Part shown: one piece after another, positions 58,057 to 64,000 of the stretch
Layout of the letters: every line of letters starts with the position of its first letter
Position numbering within the stretch: position 1 is the stretch's first letter
Assembly: GCA_902596585.1 (NCBI GenBank)
Contig: CACJUL010000003.1
Coordinates: 1-64,000 of the forward strand
Length of the DNA: 64,000 nt
Origin: an uncultured Prochlorococcus sp.
GTDB lineage: Bacteria; Cyanobacteriota; Cyanobacteriia; PCC-6307; Cyanobiaceae
Reading direction: 5' to 3'
Made by a program: the position numbers and the translations under genes
The notes under the pieces: model-generated
What the model was told of the DNA's origin: nothing
The model's database searches: none
What the model saw: only the letters and a program-made list of their open reading frames with translations

Positions 58057-59586
58057 ATGGATTTAGAAGGCAAATTATATGAAATAAAGAAACCAATAAT
58101 GGTCCTAGGCACTTCCAGTGGAGCAGGGAAATCTTTAACGGTTACTGCTATTTGCAGGATTCTTAAAAATTTAGGAGAAGAACCAATACCTTTTAAAGGA
58201 CAAAATATGAGTAACAACGCTTGGGTTGATTGGGAAGGTGGAGAGATGGCATATTCACAAGCTCTTCAAGCTTTTGCTTGTGGTGTTAATCCATCTGCTG
58301 AGATGAATCCCATTTTATTAAAGCCACAGGGAAATTCAACAAGCGAGGTCATTCACCTTGGTAAAAGTATAGGAATAACAACCGCCAAAAATTACTACCA
58401 AGATTGGTTTATTCCTGGCTGGGAAGTAATTAAAAAAAGTCTTAATTCTATTTATAAAAAAAAACCAAATTGCCGTTTAATTATCGAAGGAGCTGGAAGT
58501 CCAGTAGAGATGAATTTGATTCATAGAGACCTCACAAATTTAAGAGTTGCTAAGTATTTAAATGCAAATTGCATTTTGGTTACTGATATTGAAAGAGGAG
58601 GAGTATTTGCACAAATAATCGGAACCCTTGAATTAATGAAACCTGAAGAAAAAAAACTTATTAAGGGAATAATTATAAATAGATTCAGAGGAGACCTTTC
58701 ATTATTTGAAGAAGGGAAAAAATGGATAGAAGATAAAACTCAAATACCAGTTATCGGAATTATCCCATGGTTAAATGATTCATTCCCCCCAGAAGACTCT
58801 TTAGATTTACTAGAAAAAAAATCACGTTTCACAAATCCTGATATCAAAGTTGGAATAATAAAATTACCATCCATAAGTAACTTCTCAGATTTTGATCCAT
58901 TAGAAAATGAAGAATCAATATTAATTGAATGGATTAGAGAATCGCAAAACTTGAGAAAGTATGACTTTATTATTCTGCCTGGGAGTAAACAAACTATTAA
59001 AGATCAGATTTTTCTTGAAAATTCTGGTTTAGCTCAAGATATAAGGGAATATTCCAATGACAAAGGAAATATTATTGGCATTTGTGGAGGTTTACAAATG
59101 TTAGGAATAACACTTGACGATCCTTATTTTAAAGAGGGTTCCAAAAATCTTTCTGAACAAAAAATTAAAGGTATTGGATTACTACCATTAAAAACAACTT
59201 TCTTTGAAAAAAAATTAACACGTCAGATTAACTCTGAATCTGTATGGCCATGCAAATCAAAAATTAATGGATTTGAAATTCACAATGGGCAGACAAAATT
59301 AGATAAAACTCAAAACTTATCAAAGATTAAACCTATCTTCAAAGACTTAGATCTAGGCTGGTATAAAGAAAATAATGGTGGTGGAACTATTGCAGGAACA
59401 TATATACATGGAATTTTTGAAAATGATAGTTGGAGAGATCAATACATTAATTTAATAAGAAAAAGTAAAAATCTGCCAACAAAAGCTAAAAAATCAATAT
59501 CTTATAAAATAAAAAGAGAATCTATTATTGATAAACTTGCTAGTGAATTTGATAGACATTTAAATATCACATCAATATTAAGTTGA
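58057..59586 (+). CDS. cobQ: Cobyric acid synthase
   Basis: A 509-residue enzyme of the B12 pathway that amidates adenosylcobyrinic diamide at four sites. VLGTSSGAGKSLTVTAICRI is the P-loop-like motif; IPFKGQNMSNNAWVDWEGGE is typical of CobQ. The glutaminase domain has GICGGLQMLG (Cys nucleophile near residue 343) and TYIHGIFEND with its His. The last 4 bp overlap the next gene, so they are coupled. Confidence 0.95.
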   Translation: MDLEGKLYEIKKPIMVLGTSSGAGKSLTVTAICRILKNLGEEPIPFKGQNMSNNAWVDWEGGEMAYSQALQAFACGVNPSAEMNPILLKPQGNSTSEVIHLGKSIGITTAKNYYQDWFIPGWEVIKKSLNSIYKKKPNCRLIIEGAGSPVEMNLIHRDLTNLRVAKYLNANCILVTDIERGGVFAQIIGTLELMKPEEKKLIKGIIINRFRGDLSLFEEGKKWIEDKTQIPVIGIIPWLNDSFPPEDSLDLLEKKSRFTNPDIKVGIIKLPSISNFSDFDPLENEESILIEWIRESQNLRKYDFIILPGSKQTIKDQIFLENSGLAQDIREYSNDKGNIIGICGGLQMLGITLDDPYFKEGSKNLSEQKIKGIGLLPLKTTFFEKKLTRQINSESVWPCKSKINGFEIHNGQTKLDKTQNLSKIKPIFKDLDLGWYKENNGGGTIAGTYIHGIFENDSWRDQYINLIRKSKNLPTKAKKSISYKIKRESIIDKLASEFDRHLNITSILS

Positions 59587-59834
59587 AAGAAAAAAGCATA
59601 AAAATTATATGGCCAAATAATAATGAAACATTTGTTTCAGAGGGTGATGATTGGTTTTCTTCTGCGGAAAAAGCAGGTTTAGAAATCCCTACTGGATGCC
59701 TTACAGGAAGTTGCGGAGCCTGTGAAATAGATGTAAATGGTGAAACTGTAAGGGCTTGTATCAGTGATATTAAAAATAAAAAAAAATGCACGTTAAAGGT
59801 TTCTTTAACTACAGACCCCTTTTGGGAAAAATAA
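59583..59834 (+). CDS. Small 2Fe-2S protein with xanthine-dehydrogenase-like spacing
   Basis: An 83-residue protein. Cysteines at 39, 44, 47 and 59 give C-x4-C-x2-C-x11-C (TGCLTGSCGACEIDVNG...RAC). Plant-type ferredoxins have about 29 residues in the last gap, while this spacing resembles the first cluster of CoxS/XdhA-type proteins. It is free-standing. TTG at 59583 overlaps the cobQ stop. The partner is unknown; coupling with cobQ suggests a role in cobalamin chemistry, but that is inference. Confidence 0.8.
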   Translation: MKEKSIKIIWPNNNETFVSEGDDWFSSAEKAGLEIPTGCLTGSCGACEIDVNGETVRACISDIKNKKKCTLKVSLTTDPFWEK

Positions 59835-59840
59835 ATTTAA

Positions 59841-60374
59841 CTAAACAATTCTAATTATTGTGAAAAGAAAAATATAATAAAAAAATGATCCTAAAAATGT
59901 GTTTATTAGAATAGCCTTCTTTTTGATTTTTGAAGAGGCAATAATATAACTTCCCAAAATATGAGGAATTATTGGGAAAGATCTAATTATTAAAATATAG
60001 GGTGATCTAAAAGTAATCTTTTCTAGGTATTTATAAAGATTATTTTTTTCTGTTCCTTTTAAAAACAATATATTTCTAGAAAATTTGAATTTTATTTTTC
60101 TCAAAATAAGAACTTGAATAACACTTAAAATAGTTAAAGCAGGAGAAAAACATAAAACATAATATATTCCAAAAAGTTTTATTAGTACAAAGTCAAAAAC
60201 AATTGATAAGGGAAGACCTAAAAAAATAGAAATAATATTTAGGGCTATTAAATATTGGTATTGAATATTTTTAAATAGAGGTTCGAGGTCATAAGTATAT
60301 TTAAATATTAATGCCAAAAAATAAACCCCTAAATAAGTAAAAAATACTTTAAAAATTACTGATTTATATTTCAT
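59841..60374 (-). CDS. VTT/DedA-like membrane protein
   Basis: From ATG 60374: 177 residues, four or five spans (VIFKVFFTYLGVYFLALIF; ALNIISIFLGLPLSIVFDFV; LCFSPALTILSVIQVLILR). FLGLPLSIVFDFVLIKLFG and RSFPIIPHILGSYIIASSKI fit the SNARE-associated/VTT (TVP38) domain, which works in lipid scrambling in other organisms. N terminus is short for the family. Overlaps a remnant frame at 60,364-60,543. Confidence 0.65.
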   Translation of the reverse strand: MKYKSVIFKVFFTYLGVYFLALIFKYTYDLEPLFKNIQYQYLIALNIISIFLGLPLSIVFDFVLIKLFGIYYVLCFSPALTILSVIQVLILRKIKFKFSRNILFLKGTEKNNLYKYLEKITFRSPYILIIRSFPIIPHILGSYIIASSKIKKKAILINTFLGSFFYYIFLFTIIRIV

Positions 60375-60543
60375 ATTTTTTTCTAAATATGCAAAAGGCA
60401 AGAATTAAGAATAATAATGTAAAAACTGAACTCAGAAGTTTCTTTTTAAAGTTATCATTAGTCAAAACATCAATTACTAAGATATCATTTTTTTTATTTT
60501 TCTCTGAAAATATATATCTAACAATTTTTGATACAGTTACATA
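60364..60543 (-). pseudogene. Unstarted frame before the VTT gene
   Basis: Open from a TGA at 60544-60546; reads VSKIVRYIFSEKNKKNDILV, IDVLTNDNFKKKLLSSVF and a span (TLLFLILAFCIFRKKYEI). No ATG, GTG or TTG stands near its beginning. It looks like the C-terminal part of a real membrane-anchored protein whose front has been lost or frameshifted. Its stop overlaps the VTT start. Confidence 0.4.
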
Positions 60544-60691
60544 TCACAGTCCCTAGCCTGCTTTATTAATTGAAATGGAGGCCTAACAGTTCCACCCTAG
60601 AGAATAATTTAGAACTATCCTGAAAAGTTTTTCATGTCGACAATCTATTTCCCTCCAAAAAATCAACTAAGCAAACTTTTTATGTTTTCCC

Positions 60692-61303
60692 TCACCTAAA
60701 TAAAATATAATTGAAAGACAAACTAATTCGTTCCTCATCTATATCATTAGGTTCAACGGAATGAGGTAACCAAGAAGGAAAAACAATTAGTAACTTTTCT
60801 TCAGGCTTTACTGGAATTTTTGGTAAGTCATTTGGAAGGAATTTATAACCCTGTTTAAAAAATCCCATATTCTCCTCAGATTGCAAAAATCTCTCGTTAT
60901 AATCTTTTAAAAAAAGAAGATTTCCTCCTTTCATTTCTTGAGGAACTTTAATATAAAAAACACCTGAATATTTAGCACCAGGATGCGTATGTGGGACATT
61001 AGACCCTCCTTTACCATTAATATTTATCCAAAAATCTACTAATCGAACATTTTCTCTTCTAGACTCTTGATGTATAGCCTGAATACGTTTAGTAATTTGT
61101 TTCATTAATTTCAAGATCTCAGGCGGATTCTTAAAATTACATAAGTTGGGAGAATGATATGAGTTTTGACCTAAATTACTTTTGTTTTTAGAAGGGATAT
61201 TTTTTCTAATTTCGTAACATTCTTTTTGCAAGTTGCTAATATTTACCTCTATAAGAGAATTCCAAAAAGGTTTTGGAAATATATAGAATTTTTTTATTTC
61301 CAA
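60692..61303 (-). CDS. Putative 2OG-Fe(II) oxygenase (TIGR02466 type)
   Basis: A 203-residue protein. VPHTHPGAKYSGVFYIKVPQ holds the HxH iron ligands, KLLIVFPSWLPHSVEPN the distal His, and ERISLSFNYIL the 2OG-binding Arg region. This group is common in cyanophages and marine cyanobacteria; substrate unknown. TTG start at 61303. It sits at the border of the repeat-rich gap and may have moved with phages, which is inference. Confidence 0.8.
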   Translation of the reverse strand: MEIKKFYIFPKPFWNSLIEVNISNLQKECYEIRKNIPSKNKSNLGQNSYHSPNLCNFKNPPEILKLMKQITKRIQAIHQESRRENVRLVDFWININGKGGSNVPHTHPGAKYSGVFYIKVPQEMKGGNLLFLKDYNERFLQSEENMGFFKQGYKFLPNDLPKIPVKPEEKLLIVFPSWLPHSVEPNDIDEERISLSFNYILFR

Positions 61304-62034
61304 ATTTTTTATTCAAATATGTAAATCATATCATGATGCAATATCCGAAGAACACAGACATCCCCGCTAACAAAAGTGTCAAAAAAACTTCTCTTTAAAC
61401 CAAAAGATAAACTTTATATTGAATATTGAATATTGAAAATTGAAAATCTGAAATTAAATTAGAGTGATGATTTCTCAGGATCTTAAATAATTATTAGTCC
61501 ATGAAATAGAAAGATTAGAAATATTACTGAGAGGGTGTCAGTTGAGATGGATACATGGGACACGCTCAGATACTTGCTTACACAGGTATTCTCGTAAATA
61601 AGTAAAATTACACCAACATTTCCACCAACATTTTCTTTTAAAAAGGTCCTACATTGTCTGAATTCACCTGATATGATCAGACACCGTTTTAAGAATAAAA
61701 TACAATAATTGTTGTTATAACAGGTCTTTACAAAGATTTTGAATCTAAGGGAACACCTCTGACACGGTCAGACAATAAAAAAATCCGGAGAGGGTGAAAT
61801 TCACTTTCAACATACATAGGCAGATACTGGAATATATAGGACTTATTTTTGAGTGGTTAAGGACATATCCACCAACACATCCACCAACACCAAATACTTG
61901 CCGATATTGGACGACACTGTACTGAAGAAAAATTAAGACGAAAAATTTATTGACCTCACATTTATAAAGTTTCTCAAAGAAACTTTGCATTAAATTTTAT
62001 GTTTGCTTATATAAGTTTCCATCGAAAATTTAAC
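61304..62034. repeat. Repeat-rich gap upstream of the DnaB-like gene
   Basis: No gene seen. Two blocks about 255 bp apart share a coarse order: GAGAGGGTG (61,531; 61,786), GATACTTG/GATACTGG, and 12-bp-spaced CACCAACA doublets (61611, 61623; 61870, 61882). Inverted repeats: GTCTGA/TCAGAC (61656-61661, 61677-61682), CTGAT-ATG-ATCAG (61668-61680), TCTGAC-ACG-GTCAGA (61758-61772). GC content is higher than in other gaps. This resembles an iteron/operator or origin region. Confidence 0.6.
61758..61772. promoter_or_regulatory. Perfect 6-bp inverted repeat
   Basis: TCTGAC-ACG-GTCAGA. TCAGAC also occurs at 61677 and as its complement GTCTGA at 61656, so a protein may bind this motif at several places in the gap. 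Confidence 0.5.
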
Positions 62035-62958
62035 ATGAGTAATTCAAAAGAAAAACAATTAAAACTTAAAGGCATTCGTTTAAGAAAAAATTCTGAGGAT
62101 ATGAAAAACTTAGCGAGCATAATGCCAAAAACTTTTGAAAATATAGAAAAAAGTTCATATGGCAAATATTCAACAGGTGTACCTGTAAGTTTTCATGATT
62201 TAGATGCAATGACACAAGGTCTTCAAAGAGGTTCATTAGTTGTTGTAGCGGGCAGACCTTCAATGGGTAAAACTTCTTTTGCTATGAACCTTGCAAAAAA
62301 TGTTGCCAAAACAAATAAACTACCAGTTTGTTATTTCAGTTTGGAACAAAGTAAGGAGCAATTGAGTTATAGATTCCTTTCTATGGAACTTGGTATCGAA
62401 TCAGGGAGATTGAGAACTGGAAGATTACAACAAGATGAATGGGGTCTACTTGGTTCTGAGATAGAAGGCATCGGAGAAGTGCCTGTATTTGTTTGTGATA
62501 AAGGTTCTATCAAAGTTAAAGAAATGCTTTCAAAAAGTAGAAAAATTAAAGAAAAAGAAGGACTAGGAGAACTTGGATTAGTGGTAGTCGATTACATACA
62601 AATGATGGATGGTCCAAATAAAGAATCTAGAGATAAAGAGTTATCCAAAATTGTCCTTGATCTTAAAGAAATGGCAAAAGCATTGGATGTACCTGTAGTG
62701 CTTATGTCACAACTTTCTAGAGATATTGAAAAGAGAGCAAACTGTCGTCCAATGTTATGTGATTTAAGAGAAACACAAGGTTTAGAAGCACATGCAGATG
62801 TAGTAATTATGCTTTATAGAGATGAGTTTTATCATCCAGAGACTGAAGAACGAGGCATAGCAGAATTAATAGTCACCAAACACAGGAATGGTCCGGTTGG
62901 AACAGTGAAGTTACTTTTTGAACCGCAATTTACTAGATATAGAAATCTTGCTTCTTAA
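62035..62958 (+). CDS. DnaB-like helicase lacking the N-terminal domain
   Basis: A 307-residue RecA-fold helicase domain. Walker A VVVAGRPSMGKTSFAMNLAK, then CYFSLEQSKEQLSYRFLSME, Walker B VVDYIQMM, LSRDIEKRANCRPMLCDLRE, and AHADVVIMLYRDEFY with the DnaB end VTKHRNGPVGTVKLLFEP. Replicative DnaB is about 450 residues or more with a primase-contact N domain, which is absent. ATG 62035 is used; an ATG at 61,999 adds 12 residues. It may be a phage- or element-derived helicase. A TPR gene follows. Confidence 0.85.
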   Translation: MSNSKEKQLKLKGIRLRKNSEDMKNLASIMPKTFENIEKSSYGKYSTGVPVSFHDLDAMTQGLQRGSLVVVAGRPSMGKTSFAMNLAKNVAKTNKLPVCYFSLEQSKEQLSYRFLSMELGIESGRLRTGRLQQDEWGLLGSEIEGIGEVPVFVCDKGSIKVKEMLSKSRKIKEKEGLGELGLVVVDYIQMMDGPNKESRDKELSKIVLDLKEMAKALDVPVVLMSQLSRDIEKRANCRPMLCDLRETQGLEAHADVVIMLYRDEFYHPETEERGIAELIVTKHRNGPVGTVKLLFEPQFTRYRNLAS

Positions 62959-63061
62959 ACAGATTAAATTCTCTTTAAATTAAGTTTTTTTAAAAGTTTA
63001 TATTTTTTTAGTTCATTAATGTCATATTGCAAATTCAATAATTTTTAAAATCTTATTAATA

Positions 63062-64000
63062 ATGCCTAAATCTAAGATGAATGAATTTATTGAAAAAGGT
63101 AATTATAAGCAATACACGGAAAGAGATATTGATGGTGCGTATGAAGAATATTCAAAACTTGTAAAAAATTACCCAAATCATGTTGAAGGATTCTTATTAA
63201 GAGGTCAGATAAAAGCGCATTATCGATATGAATATGTTGATGCAAAGAATGATTTTAAAAAAGCAGTAGAGATTGATCCTAATCATAGTGATGCTTGTTA
63301 TGAATATGGATCACTTCTTTGTAGACTTGGTGACAAAAATGAAGGGATTAAATATCTCGAGCATTCTGTTGAAGTAAAACCTAATGGATGTATATATGAT
63401 GAAATTGGAGAGAATAAATTATTACTTAAAGAATATGAAGAGGCGTTAGAAGCATTTATTAATGCTGCAGAGATCGAACTAAAGGATGAATATTGTTGGT
63501 ATGAAAATGTTATTAAAAGTTTTGATAAAGCGGTTAAACTGTTTCTTCAAAAAAAAGAATATCAAGATGCAATAAAATACTTGAACAAAATTATAGAAAT
63601 TAGGAATATTGCTGAAAGAGAAGATTATGAACCTAATGATTTTGATGAAGATGAATGTAAGGATTTTTATGATCCGTGTGTCGAGATAAAATTAATTGCT
63701 TTTTGTTTATATCTAGTTGGAGATTTTGAGGCATCTATTAATAAGTTGAATGAGGTTATAGAAAAGTTTTCGAATACAAAAAAAGAAAACTATCTATTTA
63801 AATCTAGTCTTATTTTAAGAGGTCAAGCATTTATTAAATGCAATAAAATTAAAGATGCTTATTCAGATTGGGATAAAGTAAGTTTCTCAAAGGTCTTCGG
63901 AAACCAAATTGCTTATTTGGAAACTTTTGAACAAGATGTTTTTGATAATTATGCTGTAAGAATAGAATTTAAAGAATGTAGAAAATATTTTTCTAAGAAA
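63062..64000 (+). CDS. TPR-repeat protein, running off the right edge
   Basis: ATG at 63062 and 313 codons without a stop. Repeats: DIDGAYEEYSKLVKNYPNHV, EYVDAKNDFKKAVEIDPNHS, NEGIKYLEHSVEVKPNG, EYEEALEAFINAAEI, EYQDAIKYLNKIIEIR, and DFEASINKLNEVIEKF. Tetratricopeptide helices serve protein contact. It starts 103 bp after the helicase on the same strand, so the two may be one unit. The end lies outside the window. Confidence 0.85.
   Translation, partial: MPKSKMNEFIEKGNYKQYTERDIDGAYEEYSKLVKNYPNHVEGFLLRGQIKAHYRYEYVDAKNDFKKAVEIDPNHSDACYEYGSLLCRLGDKNEGIKYLEHSVEVKPNGCIYDEIGENKLLLKEYEEALEAFINAAEIELKDEYCWYENVIKSFDKAVKLFLQKKEYQDAIKYLNKIIEIRNIAEREDYEPNDFDEDECKDFYDPCVEIKLIAFCLYLVGDFEASINKLNEVIEKFSNTKKENYLFKSSLILRGQAFIKCNKIKDAYSDWDKVSFSKVFGNQIAYLETFEQDVFDNYAVRIEFKECRKYFSKK

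Noticed and set aside
61304-62034. A CRISPR array in the repeat-rich gap
   Set aside because: The repeats are short, few, unevenly spaced and partly inverted; there are no regular spacers and no cas genes.

Overview
The window is AT-rich cyanobacterial DNA that looks like a high-light-adapted Prochlorococcus. The grounds are psbD overlapping psbC, ycf4, ycf39 next to petM, four small high-light-inducible (Hli) proteins, a 32-residue PetM, an NTRC-type thioredoxin reductase, cobQ, many TTG/GTG starts, very short genes and a strong A/T bias. The species call is an inference from gene content; no rRNA gene is present.

Region 1 (about 1-15,500) is an accessory, island-like zone. It holds nine or ten copies, in all stages of decay, of a 48-bp piece that is the 3' half of a tRNA-Pro(UGG): anticodon arm, variable loop, T arm and 3' acceptor strand. 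No copy has the 5' half. Four copies sit in a longer composite repeat of about 250 bp that starts with 12-bp G-rich direct repeats and a TTCGAAGAT palindrome and ends in a terminator. A second dispersed element, a GTCGATCTA box followed by a hairpin and a T-run, occurs seven times in the first 10 kb and in three cases directly abuts the start of a small gene. Cargo includes a secreted thermonuclease, an NTF2-like protein, a four-gene SPFH/SHOCT/zinc-ribbon cassette, Ycf66, a secreted DUF1330 protein, an MTA/SAH nucleosidase, a methyltransferase, an M48 protease with a small secreted partner, and one Hli. DUF1651-type genes occur both intact and as frameshifted remnants. No integrase or transposase is visible.

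Region 2 (about 15,500-35,300) is a mosaic of housekeeping-like genes (rluF, a sodium-dependent transporter, selO) and many proteins of 23-100 residues. It contains a translationally coupled run from 21,613 that leads into a putative metal/redox cluster (MauE/DoxX-like membrane protein, DUF411, DUF3721, small membrane protein), a candidate structured RNA at about 20,282-20,418, and a three-Hli operon at 32,989-33,792.

Region 3 (35,327-61,300) is conserved core: ychF, an HlyD-like adaptor coupled to polA, cysS, dxr, a thioredoxin-like ferredoxin, the pntA1-pntA2-pntB transhydrogenase operon, NTRC, infA, ycf39-petM, ilvH, a cyclophilin lipoprotein, ycf4, psbD-psbC, maf and cobQ with a coupled 2Fe-2S protein. 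Several of these act in photosystem assembly (Ycf39, Ycf4, D2, CP43) or redox balance (NTRC, Pnt, ferredoxins), and the Hli proteins of regions 1-2 are known partners of Ycf39-dependent photosystem II assembly in cyanobacteria.

Region 4 (61,304-64,000) has an unusual repeat-rich 700-bp intergenic stretch in front of a DnaB-like helicase that lacks the N-terminal domain, followed by a TPR protein that runs off the window.
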